64,000 nt of DNA, from positions 620,001 through 684,000 of the forward strand of contig NZ_RCZM01000002.1 of the NCBI RefSeq assembly GCF_006438965.1, written 5' to 3'. The DNA is from Pedococcus bigeumensis (lineage in GTDB: Bacteria; Actinomycetota; Actinomycetes; Actinomycetales; Dermatophilaceae). Within the stretch, counting starts at the first letter, position 1; each line of letters begins with the position of its first letter. Made by a program: the position numbers and the translations under genes. Below, piece by piece: positions 1 to 7,145 of this stretch. The notes below the pieces were generated by a model that worked only from the letters and a program-made list of their open reading frames with translations, was not told the DNA's origin and searched no databases.

Positions 1-323
1 TCGAGGTCACCGCCTCCTACGCGGGCGACTCGGGGTCGGTCTGGGCAACCCTGCGGGACGCGCTCGGCGTGGGGGCCGAGGGATCGGCCGTCGACGTGCG
101 CGGCGCCACCGGCACGGTCGAGCGGGTCGGCGAGCGTCAGGCCCTGGTCCGGCTCACCGGGCCGGTGCCCGGGATGCTCATGGCCTTTGCCCATGCCGAC
201 GGCGAGGGGAAAGCGACTGCGGTGGTCAGGGCATTCCTCTTCTCCCCTGACGCCGCCGACTACGTGCGGCGCGAGGAGCCGGGCTGGGATGCCTGGCTGC
301 GAGGGCTGTCCATCCCGGCCTGA
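1..323 (+). CDS. C-terminal part of a protein, possibly SRPBCC/START-like (5' truncated)
   Basis: The reading frame is open from the first bases of the window (codons starting at base 3) and stops with TGA at 321-323, so this is the last ~106 residues of a gene that begins outside. A GTG at 69 could be mistaken for a start, but coding-like sequence continues upstream of it. The visible part alternates short strands and ends in an amphipathic stretch followed by WDAWLRGLSIPA. The overall feel is of a C-terminal half of an SRPBCC (AHSA1-like) fold, but no diagnostic motif is present. Function is therefore not assigned. It converges on the VanZ-like gene, with 35 bases between the stops. Confidence 0.5.
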   Translation, partial: EVTASYAGDSGSVWATLRDALGVGAEGSAVDVRGATGTVERVGERQALVRLTGPVPGMLMAFAHADGEGKATAVVRAFLFSPDAADYVRREEPGWDAWLRGLSIPA

Positions 324-358
324 TCCGGGCACACCACCGCGGCGCTCTCCGCACCCAC

Positions 359-919
359 TCAGCGGGTGACTCGCTGCAGCACGACGAAGCGGTACGACAT
401 CAGCGACACCACCGAGATGATCGCCGCGAGTCCGGCCCCGGTGGCGTTGAGCAGGACGTCGTCGATCGAGGACACCCGATCCAGCCGCAGGACATACTGC
501 GCCGTCTCGATCAGGGCCGAGCCTGTCGCCGCCAACGCCGTGACCCGCGGAACCGATGCCAGCGCGGGGAACCGCAGCGGGGCCAGCAACCCGAAGGCCG
601 CGAAGATCAACAGGTTGCCGACGACCTGCACCGTCGACATCGTCTCCAGGTCGCGCAGCGGCACCAGGCTCACCGCTCCGGTGACCTCGCCCGCCCGCAT
701 CCCCGGCAGCATCGTCATCCACACCAACGGCACCGTCCCGTAGGCCATGCCCACGTCGGCGAGCGACGAGCGCCAGGCCCAACCCGGCATACTCCCCCGG
801 GCAGCTCGCCTGCGTGCCAACGCACACACTGCCTGGACCACGATGGGGAAGGCGGCCACGGTGAGGACCACGACGCCGGTGTAGGTGCCGAACAGGCCAT
901 GCCAGACACCCGTCCTCAT
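359..919 (-). CDS. VanZ-like integral membrane protein
   Basis: A 186-residue membrane protein with about five hydrophobic segments (roughly residues 8-30, 49-70, 98-116, 124-142, 154-172). It carries the VanZ-family signature pattern NLLIFAAFGLLAP around residue 100 and SIDDVLLNATGAGLA near the C-terminus, where VanZ proteins have a DD..LN..GA stretch. VanZ proteins are linked to teicoplanin tolerance and envelope homeostasis by an unclear mechanism. The start is the ATG at 919, because it forms a 4-bp ATGA overlap (916-919) with the stop of the upstream M15 D,D-carboxypeptidase gene, implying translational coupling. An in-frame upstream extension would run deep into that gene and is rejected. 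The pairing with a VanY-like peptidase and a divergent two-component system suggests a cell-wall stress role (inference). Confidence 0.85.
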   Translation of the reverse strand: MRTGVWHGLFGTYTGVVVLTVAAFPIVVQAVCALARRRAARGSMPGWAWRSSLADVGMAYGTVPLVWMTMLPGMRAGEVTGAVSLVPLRDLETMSTVQVVGNLLIFAAFGLLAPLRFPALASVPRVTALAATGSALIETAQYVLRLDRVSSIDDVLLNATGAGLAAIISVVSLMSYRFVVLQRVTR

Positions 920-1623
920 CGGTGCATCCTCGGGTCCTGCGTGGGGTCGGCGTACATGGCCGGACAGCCGTTCAACGCGGCGCCCTGACGCAGCTCGTAG
1001 TGCCAGGGCTCGTTCCGGTAGATCTGGCACAAGCCGTAGGCCGCACCATGGCGCGACAGCCAGCTCGCGGCGGACGAGGGCCCGAGGTCGACGGCGTCAC
1101 CAGACACGTGGGCCGAGGTCTCGGGGGTCGCGACCCAGCGTTCCGCCTCGTGTTTCGAGCCGTACCTGGCGATGGCTTCCCGCAGGAGCTGGCGCTGGTA
1201 TGCCGCCGAGCGCCACCCGCTGTTGACCTGGAACTCGACTCCGTCGTCACGTGCCGCTGTCGCAGCCATCCGCAGCGCACTGAGCAGACCGGGATCGAGG
1301 TTGGCCACGGCAGGGCTGCCGTCGTCGAAGACGCCGGCGCCATCCCCGCGGGTGCCTTCGCCGGGGAGGGAGGTCGGCCGGGTGGGCGGTAGGCGCCCCG
1401 GCCGACCAGCGGGGACCATCGTCGCCCGCGGCGTCGACGCCCGCGACGACGCGCCGGCACCCACTGCCGCACCGGGGTATGGCCTGTGTGTCGCCTTGTC
1501 GTGCGTGAGGTCCAGCGGCGACACCGCGACGACGACCGCCGCCGCGGCGAGGAGGGCCAGGGTGACGACGATCGGCAATGCCCTGGGCCTGGCTGGGGTG
1601 GGTGGAGGTGGTTGTCGGGTCAT
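916..1623 (-). CDS. VanY-like M15 D-alanyl-D-alanine carboxypeptidase, membrane anchored
   Basis: A 235-residue protein with a single N-terminal membrane segment (about residues 17-34), a Pro/Thr/Ala-rich linker, and an M15/VanY peptidase domain from about residue 105. The zinc site is readable as SAHVSGDAVD, giving H172 and D179, and EPWH, giving the general base E205 and third ligand H208; SGWRS (residues 135-139) is the usual substrate-side motif. Enzymes of this family remove the terminal D-Ala of muropeptides outside the membrane. Start ATG 1623 gives a clean signal anchor; an open frame continues upstream only because of GC bias. The gene overlaps the vanZ-like gene by 4 bp and is divergent, with 90 bp between starts, from a response regulator/kinase pair that probably controls it (inference). 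Confidence 0.9.
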   Translation of the reverse strand: MTRQPPPPTPARPRALPIVVTLALLAAAAVVVAVSPLDLTHDKATHRPYPGAAVGAGASSRASTPRATMVPAGRPGRLPPTRPTSLPGEGTRGDGAGVFDDGSPAVANLDPGLLSALRMAATAARDDGVEFQVNSGWRSAAYQRQLLREAIARYGSKHEAERWVATPETSAHVSGDAVDLGPSSAASWLSRHGAAYGLCQIYRNEPWHYELRQGAALNGCPAMYADPTQDPRMHR

Positions 1624-1697
1624 GCCGTTACCCAAGCCAGCCCGATGTTGTGAGGGCGTATGCGGTTTTGGATACACCGGCGATATGCCCCAACTCG

Positions 1698-1703
1698 TAG
1701 CAT
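1698..1703 (+). promoter_or_regulatory. -10 element (TAGCAT) for the OmpR-type regulator
   Basis: TAGCAT ends 10 bases before the ATG at 1714. A start of transcription about 7 bases downstream would leave a leader of only a few bases and no Shine-Dalgarno, so the mRNA would be nearly leaderless. It lies in the 90-bp divergent region shared with the M15 peptidase gene. Confidence 0.4.
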
Positions 1704-1713
1704 CGGTCTCACC

Positions 1714-2529
1714 ATGCGCGTGTTGGTCGTCGAGGACGAGCCCTACCTGGCCGAAGCCATCCGCGATGGACTGCGCCTGGAGGCGATTGCGGCCGACCTT
1801 GCCGGGGACGGCGACACAGCCTTGGAGCTGTTGAGCACCAACGCCTATGACATCGCCGTCCTCGACCGCGACATCCCGGGTCCGTCCGGCGACGAGGTGG
1901 CCAGACGCATAGTCGCCTCCGGCACCGGCACACCAATCCTCATGCTCACCGCCGCGGACCGGCTCGACGACCTGGCCACCGGCTTCGGGCTCGGTGCCGA
2001 CGACTACCTCACCAAGCCGTTCGAGCTCCGCGAGCTGGTGCTCAGGCTGAGGGCGCTGGACCGCCGGCGGGCGCAGAACAGGCCACCGGTGCTGGAGATC
2101 GCCGGCATCCGGCTCGACCCGTTCCGCCGCGAGGTCCACCGCGACGGTCGGTACGTCGCCCTCACCCGGAAGCAGTTCGCCGTGCTCGACGTGCTCGTCG
2201 CCGCAGAGGGCGGGGTCGTGAGCGCCGAGAAGCTCCTCGAGCGGGCGTGGGACGAGAACGCCGACCCGTTCACCAATGCCGTCCGCATCACGGTCTCGGC
2301 GCTGCGCAAGAGACTCGGCGAGCCGTGGGTCATCGTCACGGTGCCAGGCGTCGGCTACCGCATCGGTCCCGGGCCCACCGCTCTCGGTGGCAGTGTCGAG
2401 GGTGGCGTAGCCGACGGTGCAACAGTCGACGGTGGCGGAGCCGGCCGTGGCGGAGCCGACGGTGGCGGAGCCGGCCGTGGCGGAGCCGACGGTGGCGGAG
2501 CCGGCCGTGGCGGAGCCGGCCGTGGATAG
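1714..2529 (+). CDS. OmpR/VanR-type response regulator with a repeat-encoded Gly-rich tail
   Basis: A 271-residue regulator. The receiver domain (residues 1-115) has the acidic pocket E8/D9, phospho-acceptor D51 in VLDRDIPG, T79 and K101 in TKPF. An OmpR-type winged helix follows (about 125-225), ending in VTVPGVGYRIG. After that normal end, the protein continues for some 40 residues of Gly/Ala/Arg/Asp repeats (GGAGRGGADG pattern) encoded by a 15-bp tandem repeat. The family does not need such a tail. The start at ATG 1714 matches the usual MRVLVVEDE. It is transcribed away from the VanYZ-like pair and overlaps the kinase gene. The likely role is phosphorylation-dependent control of the divergent envelope genes (inference). 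Confidence 0.92.
   Translation: MRVLVVEDEPYLAEAIRDGLRLEAIAADLAGDGDTALELLSTNAYDIAVLDRDIPGPSGDEVARRIVASGTGTPILMLTAADRLDDLATGFGLGADDYLTKPFELRELVLRLRALDRRRAQNRPPVLEIAGIRLDPFRREVHRDGRYVALTRKQFAVLDVLVAAEGGVVSAEKLLERAWDENADPFTNAVRITVSALRKRLGEPWVIVTVPGVGYRIGPGPTALGGSVEGGVADGATVDGGGAGRGGADGGGAGRGGADGGGAGRGGAGRG
2431..2520 (+). repeat. 15-bp tandem repeat (6 units, 30-bp super-period) read in two frames
   Basis: Six 15-bp units (2431-2445, 2446-2460, 2461-2475, 2476-2490, 2491-2505, 2506-2520) alternate GGTGGCGGAGCCGGC and CGTGGCGGAGCCGAC-type sequences. In the response-regulator frame they encode the Gly-rich tail; in the kinase frame they encode VAEP(A/T) repeats. Each unit contains GGAG followed after 6 bases by the next unit's GTG (2447, 2462, 2477, 2492, 2507, 2522), i.e. 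a ribosome-binding-site/start module in frame with the kinase. Confidence 0.9.
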
Positions 2530-3613
2530 GGCGCCCGGCCTGAGTGTCCGCCTCAAGCTCACCCTCAGCTATGCCGGGTTCATCATGGTCGCTGGCGCCC
2601 TGCTGCTGGCGACTGTGTGGGTGTTCCTGCTCCGGTACGTGCCCACTAGCGCGACGTTCGGACCCGGCCCCTTCAGCCCTACCCGGCGGGACCTCCTGGA
2701 CGCTTTCGTACCCAGGGCGGGTCAGGCACTGGTGTTCCTTCTCGTGTTCGGCCTCGTCGGCGGGTGGTTCCTCGCCGGACGCATGCTCGCTCCGCTGGCC
2801 AGGATCACCGATGCCACTCGCTACGTCGGCACCGGCTCGCTCTCCCACCGGATCCGCCTCGAAGGACGCAGCGACGAGTTCCGCGAGCTCGCCGACGCCT
2901 TCGACACGATGCTGGCGCGGCTCGAAGCACGGGTCGCGGAGCAGCAGCGGTTCGCGGCCAACGCCTCCCACGAGCTGCGCACCCCGCTCGCCGTCACCCA
3001 GACCCTGCTCGACGTGGCGCGCAAGGACCCCGACGTCGACCACCGCGAGCTCGTCGACCGCCTGCGAGCCGTCAACACCCGGGCGATCGACCTCACCGAA
3101 GCCCTGCTCACCCTGAGTCGCGCCGACCAGCGGGCCTTCACCCCGGTGCCCGTCGACCTGTCGCTCCTCGCCGAGGACGCCGCGGAGACGCTCCTTCCCA
3201 TGGCAGAGAAGCGCGGTGTCACGATCGAGACCTCAGGCGCCGCGACCCCGACCGTCGGGTCGCCCACCCTCTTGCAGCAGATGACGACCAACCTCGTCCA
3301 CAACGCGGTCGTCCACAACGCGGCCGAAGGCGGCACCGTCTGGGTCACGACCAGCGCGCCCTCGGGCAGCGCCGTGCTCACCGTCGAGAACACCGGCACC
3401 CGCCTGACCCCAGCCCTCGTCGCCACCCTCGTCGAGCCGTTCCAGCGCGGGACCGGTCGCGCGCGCACCGACCACGCCGGCATCGGTCTCGGCCTGGCCA
3501 TCGTCGACAGCATCATCCGAGCGCACGGCGGGACCCTCACCCTCGCCTCGCGTCCCGCCGGGGGGCTCGGCGTCACGGTGCACCTGCCGGGGGCACCCGT
3601 ACTGGACCCATGA
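2522..3613 (+). CDS. Sensor histidine kinase (VanS/OmpR-partner type)
   Basis: A membrane sensor kinase of about 363 residues from GTG 2522. It has a first membrane segment near the N-terminus (LTLSYAGFIMVAGALLLATV), a short outside loop, a second membrane segment, then HAMP, HisKA with the H-box NASHELRTPLA, an N-box NLVHNAVVHN and a G-box GIGLGLAIVDS. It would autophosphorylate and pass phosphate to D51 of the upstream regulator. GTG 2522 (GGAG 6 bases upstream) overlaps the regulator stop by a few bases. Six more in-frame GTGs lie every 15 bp back to 2432, plus one at 2417, which would add a VAEP-repeat extension, so the true N-terminus is uncertain. The short outside loop suits sensing at or in the membrane. 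Confidence 0.88.
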   Translation: MDRAPGLSVRLKLTLSYAGFIMVAGALLLATVWVFLLRYVPTSATFGPGPFSPTRRDLLDAFVPRAGQALVFLLVFGLVGGWFLAGRMLAPLARITDATRYVGTGSLSHRIRLEGRSDEFRELADAFDTMLARLEARVAEQQRFAANASHELRTPLAVTQTLLDVARKDPDVDHRELVDRLRAVNTRAIDLTEALLTLSRADQRAFTPVPVDLSLLAEDAAETLLPMAEKRGVTIETSGAATPTVGSPTLLQQMTTNLVHNAVVHNAAEGGTVWVTTSAPSGSAVLTVENTGTRLTPALVATLVEPFQRGTGRARTDHAGIGLGLAIVDSIIRAHGGTLTLASRPAGGLGVTVHLPGAPVLDP

Positions 3614-3661
3614 GTGCGGCCATCCTCCCTGGTGGAAGGGATGCCGCAGCCATGGGTCCAG
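3602..3661 (+). terminator. Long hairpin overlapping the kinase stop codon
   Basis: Arms 3602-3620 and 3643-3661 pair over 19 bases with two mismatches (CTGGACCCATG... against its complement), with a 22-base loop that can itself pair partly. It begins inside the last codons of the kinase gene. No T-run follows, as is common for terminators in high-GC actinobacteria. Confidence 0.6.
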
Positions 3662-3742
3662 GCTGACGGATGCAGATGGTCCGGCGGTGTCCCGAAGGTC
3701 CGTCCTCACCCTCGGTGCGGGCTCACTGGCGCGGCGTGCCGC

Positions 3743-4093
3743 TTACGGCTCTTCGCCACCACCGGCGAGGAAGCCCCGGTGACCATTGCAGGAGTCGCCC
3801 GGCTGGAAGCCGGAAGCCTTGAGGTCGGCCGGAGTGGCACCCGCGGCACGCTCTGCCTGCTGGACGTGTCCCCAGTTCTGGGGCGGTGCCCCGCCGGGCC
3901 CGGGGAAGCCGGCGCCGTCGCCGTCCTCCAGTCCCGAGAAGGCGCAGATTGAGTGGGCGTGGGCCGAACCGAGGCCTTCGCCCCCGGCTGGCTTGCCATT
4001 GCCGGTGATCTCGCCGGCACTCGCCGACGACAGTCCAACCAGTACAAGAGCTCCGGCAACGGCCGGGACGACGACAAGACGCTTGAGACGCAT
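3743..4093 (-). CDS. Small secreted protein of unknown function
   Basis: A 116-residue protein with a clear Sec signal peptide: MRLKRL, a hydrophobic core to about residue 22, and cleavage expected after SSASA. The mature part is Gly-rich with ICAFSGLEDG, QNWGHVQQ and a C-terminal FQPGDSCNGH, giving two cysteines that could form a disulfide. Short secreted proteins with this ICAFSGL...QNWG...GDSC layout are familiar as hypothetical proteins of actinobacteria, but I know of no function. AGGAG lies 6 bases before ATG 4093. It stands alone, convergent with the kinase gene and downstream of the decayed frame near 4150-4430. Confidence 0.75.
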   Translation of the reverse strand: MRLKRLVVVPAVAGALVLVGLSSASAGEITGNGKPAGGEGLGSAHAHSICAFSGLEDGDGAGFPGPGGAPPQNWGHVQQAERAAGATPADLKASGFQPGDSCNGHRGFLAGGGEEP

Positions 4094-4148
4094 GGATGCT
4101 CCTTGGAGGCTCGCGGTTGGCCAACGCTGGAGGCGTGGTGGAACGACG

Positions 4149-4432
4149 CTAGGGTCTGCGTCCGCTGGACGCCTCCGCTCGGATGGCTAGGACATGTGCG
4201 GGGTACTCGGGGAGCCAGCTCGACCGGACCTCAGGCGGCACCCGCGGAGCTCGCGTGTTGACGTCGGGGATGGCCACGGCCCCGTCCGGCGCACAGTCGC
4301 CGGGCCGAAGACCTCGATCGCGCCCTGGGCTCGAACCAGCGGCCGTTGCCGAGGTTGACACCGGTCACCGACAGGTCGACCTTGGGGTGATCTGCGAGAG
4401 CCCAGCCTGAGGAGGGTGTCATGGCCAGCTCG
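4149..4432 (-). pseudogene. Possible decayed coding sequence with two frameshifts
   Basis: Reading leftwards, protein-like GC3-rich sequence passes through three frames: LADHPKVDLSVTGVNLGN... near 4405-4335, then AIEVFGPATVRR near 4325-4290, then GAVAIPDVNTRAPRVPPEV... to a stop at 4149. Each block is coherent only if the frame is shifted once at about 4328 and once at about 4285. No intact start is visible; the 5' end would run into the hcp gene on the other strand. I do not recognise the family. Alternatively this is ordinary non-coding sequence that looks coding because of high GC. Confidence 0.3.
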
Positions 4433-4903
4433 ATCTTCGCCAGGATCGGCACGATCAAGGGCGAGTCCCGCGATGCCAAGCACAAGGACGAGATCGAGGT
4501 CCTGTCCTGGTCGTGGGGCCTGGCCCAGTCCGGCAGCTCCGGTCAGGGCGGTGGGGGCGGTGCCGGGAAGGTGAGCTTCCACGAGTTCACCTTCACCCAC
4601 CACGTGGACAAGGCCTCGCCGCTGCTGATGAAGGTGTGCGCCACGGGTGAGCACCTCAAGGATGCGACGATCACCCTCCGCAAGGCAGGCAAAGGGCAGC
4701 AGGAGTACCTCGTCATCACGATGACCGACCTCCTCGTGACCAGCGTCGCCACGAGCGTCAGCGCCGAGGGTGACGCGACCATCGAGAGCGTCGGGCTCGC
4801 GTTCGCAAAGGTCGACCTCGAGTACAAGCCGCAGAAACCGGATGGGTCGCTGGACGCCGGAGTCCACTTCACGTACGACCTGAAGACGCGCAAGGTCGGC
4901 TAG
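4421..4903 (+). CDS. hcp: Hcp-family protein (type VI secretion tube-like), orphan
   Basis: A 160-residue protein covering the whole Hcp fold: KGESRDAKHKDEIEVLSWSWG near the N-terminus, a Gly-rich GGGGGAGKVSF loop, DKASPLLM, CATGEHLKDATITLRKAG, and the closing VDLEYKPQKPDGS. In Proteobacteria, Hcp hexamers stack into the type VI tube. Some Gram-positives carry isolated Hcp genes of unknown role. GAGGAGGG stands 5-6 bases before ATG 4421, a strong ribosome site. No TssB/C, VgrG, ClpV or baseplate gene is present in the window, and the neighbours are unrelated, so function as a T6SS tube is not supported here. The C-terminus ends soon after the domain with no fused effector. Confidence 0.88.
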   Translation: MASSIFARIGTIKGESRDAKHKDEIEVLSWSWGLAQSGSSGQGGGGGAGKVSFHEFTFTHHVDKASPLLMKVCATGEHLKDATITLRKAGKGQQEYLVITMTDLLVTSVATSVSAEGDATIESVGLAFAKVDLEYKPQKPDGSLDAGVHFTYDLKTRKVG

Positions 4904-4929
4904 TTGGGCCGTCGTGGCGAGCAGGTCCG

Positions 4930-6297
4930 CTACATCAGCTCTGCGAGCCTGGCCAGCCCGGGGCCGGTGTGCGTCGCCAGCCGTTCGCGGACCTCGTCCA
5001 GGGCGGCCGACTCGGGATAGCCGGGTGGGGTGCGCGCAGGGTTCAGCGACACTCCCGCTGACCACTCCTGGATGTCGGGCTCGGCCGAGAAGGTCAGGGT
5101 GTTGCGGGTGCCCAAGACGTTCATGCTCGCCCACTCCGACAGCGAGTTGCCGTACTGCGACGGCGCGCAGACCCGGTTCTTCTCGTCGTCGTCATGGCGG
5201 GTCGCCTCGACATAGCCGGTCAGGGCCGCGGCGAAGGACGGGAAGCCGGCCCGGACCGTCTGGAGCGTGATCGCCTCGGGGCTCCAGACCGGAGTCGTTC
5301 CAGGCGTCCGCAGGCCGTCCGCTGCACAGTGCACGACGACGGCGTCCGGTGCGACGGCGACCGAGCCGTCGGCGAAGTTGAGCCTTCCCTTGTCGACGGT
5401 CTGGAGGTGCCCGCGTCGGACGACGTTCTCGAGGGTGCGCAGCTGGTCGAGCTCCCAAGTGGCGAGGGTGGGTGCCTTGGCCATCGTGGGCGTGACCGTG
5501 CGGTCGATCCGGAGCATGATGTCGAGCGCCTCGAGCCGCAGGAACAGCTCGTCGAGCGAGGGCGTGTCCCGCGCTGCCTTCATCAGGTCGGCGACCATGC
5601 CCAGGAAGATCGCGGGATCGGGCTGGATCATCGCCCGGTTGAGCATCCACGGGTCGCGGGGCCGCACCCAGCAGATCGCATCCGGGTCCACGCCACGCGA
5701 GAGCAGCCAGATGCACGTGTCGGTCGCGGTCTTGCCCGACCCCACGACGACGTACTGGCTCGGCGCCTCCTCGAGTCGCGCGAGGTGGTTGACCGGCACC
5801 ACCCGGGCGTCCTTCGCCACACCGAACGGTGCCGCCGTCTCCGCAGGGATGCTCGGGGACAGGTAGTGCGCGTTGACGACCCGGCACCCCGGGCGCACCT
5901 CGAAACGGTCGCCCGAGATGCGCGAGACGAAGGTGCGGTCGCCGGCATACTCACTGTTGGGGAAGAACTCCACGCGTCCGCTCTCCACCAGGCGCTCGAG
6001 GACCCGGGCGTAGTACGCGCAGATCTCGGGCTGGGAGGCCCGCTCCTGCAGGCCCTTCTCCGGTCCGCGCTGCTGCAGCTGGCCGTCGCCGAGCAGGGTG
6101 GAGGCGACACCGTAGAACACCGAGGACTGGTGCAGCCGAACGAAGGGGTAGGCCTCCAGCCAGTGCCCGCTCACCCCGTGACGGCGGTCGACCAGGGCAA
6201 CGCGGACGTCGGCATGGTCGATGAGGGTGTCGGTGAACCCCATCCCCATGGCGCCAGCCCCCACGACGAGGTAGTCGGCTTCGACGGTGCGCGTCAC
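4930..6297 (-). CDS. FAD/NAD(P)-binding protein, flavin monooxygenase-like
   Basis: A 455-residue soluble protein. The N-terminal Rossmann motif VVGAGAMGMG (about residues 11-20) should bind FAD, and a second nucleotide site VVVGSGKTATDT lies near residue 185, as in flavin-containing monooxygenases and NAD(P)-binding oxidoreductases. The classic FMO fingerprint FxGxxxHxxxY is not obvious, so substrate and even reaction are open. It looks full length. It faces the hcp gene tail to tail, with 26 bases between stops, and is divergent, 101 bases apart, from a leaderless aminopropyltransferase-like gene. No obvious operon partner. Confidence 0.75.
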   Translation of the reverse strand: MTRTVEADYLVVGAGAMGMGFTDTLIDHADVRVALVDRRHGVSGHWLEAYPFVRLHQSSVFYGVASTLLGDGQLQQRGPEKGLQERASQPEICAYYARVLERLVESGRVEFFPNSEYAGDRTFVSRISGDRFEVRPGCRVVNAHYLSPSIPAETAAPFGVAKDARVVPVNHLARLEEAPSQYVVVGSGKTATDTCIWLLSRGVDPDAICWVRPRDPWMLNRAMIQPDPAIFLGMVADLMKAARDTPSLDELFLRLEALDIMLRIDRTVTPTMAKAPTLATWELDQLRTLENVVRRGHLQTVDKGRLNFADGSVAVAPDAVVVHCAADGLRTPGTTPVWSPEAITLQTVRAGFPSFAAALTGYVEATRHDDDEKNRVCAPSQYGNSLSEWASMNVLGTRNTLTFSAEPDIQEWSAGVSLNPARTPPGYPESAALDEVRERLATHTGPGLARLAELM

Positions 6298-6386
6298 GAA
6301 TCCACGCTGTCACCTTCCGGGCGGCGCGTCCATGGGTTCGGCTGCAGCCGCTGCACGCGGCCGGAATCGGTTGCCCACCAAGGCAC

Positions 6387-6392
6387 TAGTCT
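6387..6392 (+). promoter_or_regulatory. -10 element (TAGTCT) of a leaderless gene
   Basis: TAGTCT is separated by 6 bases from the GTG at 6399, the spacing expected if transcription starts on the G of the start codon. No Shine-Dalgarno precedes this GTG. Confidence 0.55.
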
Positions 6393-6398
6393 CGGCAG

Positions 6399-7097
6399 GT
6401 GAGGATCCAGGAGCTCGACTGGGGCGACACCCCATGGGGTGCGATCAGCCTTCGCCAGCGGTGGGACCGCATCACCGAGCGCGATGTCTACGAAGTCAAG
6501 CTCGGGGACGACTTCCTCATGTCCAGCCAGTTCACCACCGGCGAGCAGGAGCTCTCGAGGATCGGCCTCGCGGCCGCGACGGGGACGTCGCTGACGGTCC
6601 TGGTGGGCGGCCTCGGCCTCGGCTACACCGCGCTGGCTGCCCTCGAGGACGACCGGGTCACCGAGCTCACCGTGGTCGAGGCCCTGGAGATCGTCCACTC
6701 GTGGCACGAGCGCGACCTGCTGCCCGATACCGTTGGCCTGGCAGCGGATTCGCGCGTGCGGCTGGTGCTCGACGACTTCTTCGACGTGGTGCGTTCAGGT
6801 CGCGCCGACCGCACCTACGACGCCGTCCTGGTGGACATCGACCATGCACCCGACTGGCTGTTGCGCGACGACCACGGCGACCTCTACACGGTCGAGGGCT
6901 TCGCGCGGGTCGGCGCGATGCTGGCCGACGACGGGGTGTTCGCCCTGTGGTCCGACGAGCCGCCCGAGCCCGAGGTGGTGCGGCGGATGGGCGAGGCCTT
7001 CGAGCATGCCGACGCCCACGTGGTGCCGTTCCCCAACCCGCTCACGGGCGGCGAGTCGGCCAACACCGTCTACCTGGCTGTCCGTCCGCGTCGCTGA
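6399..7097 (+). CDS. Spermidine synthase-like SAM-binding protein
   Basis: A 232-residue Rossmann-fold protein. LVGGLGLGYTALAAL (about residues 68-82) is the dinucleotide/SAM-type glycine loop, VVEALEIVHSW the acidic second strand, and VDIDHAPDWLL the post-IV motif, in the order seen in polyamine aminopropyltransferases and related methyltransferases. The family's usual DE and YDVI catalytic signature is only partly visible, so it may be a methyltransferase-like relative rather than a true spermidine synthase. The GTG start at 6399 is fixed by the TAGTCT -10 six bases upstream (leaderless). No decarboxylase for polyamine supply is nearby. Confidence 0.75.
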   Translation: MRIQELDWGDTPWGAISLRQRWDRITERDVYEVKLGDDFLMSSQFTTGEQELSRIGLAAATGTSLTVLVGGLGLGYTALAALEDDRVTELTVVEALEIVHSWHERDLLPDTVGLAADSRVRLVLDDFFDVVRSGRADRTYDAVLVDIDHAPDWLLRDDHGDLYTVEGFARVGAMLADDGVFALWSDEPPEPEVVRRMGEAFEHADAHVVPFPNPLTGGESANTVYLAVRPRR

Positions 7098-7145
7098 ACA
7101 TTCCCGGGGATACCGGCCGTGCTGCGGCTTCGCGACCGTTGGCTA

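Noticed and set aside
916-2562. M15 peptidase frame extended over the whole response-regulator gene as one 548-residue protein
   Set aside because: The extension is the antisense of the regulator and its repeat (AGSATVGSAT-like), and the natural signal anchor begins at ATG 1623.
4187-5134. Minus-strand frame of 315 codons across the hcp gene
   Set aside because: Most of it is antisense to hcp with no motif; only the stretch near 4150-4430 looks protein-like, and there only with frameshifts.
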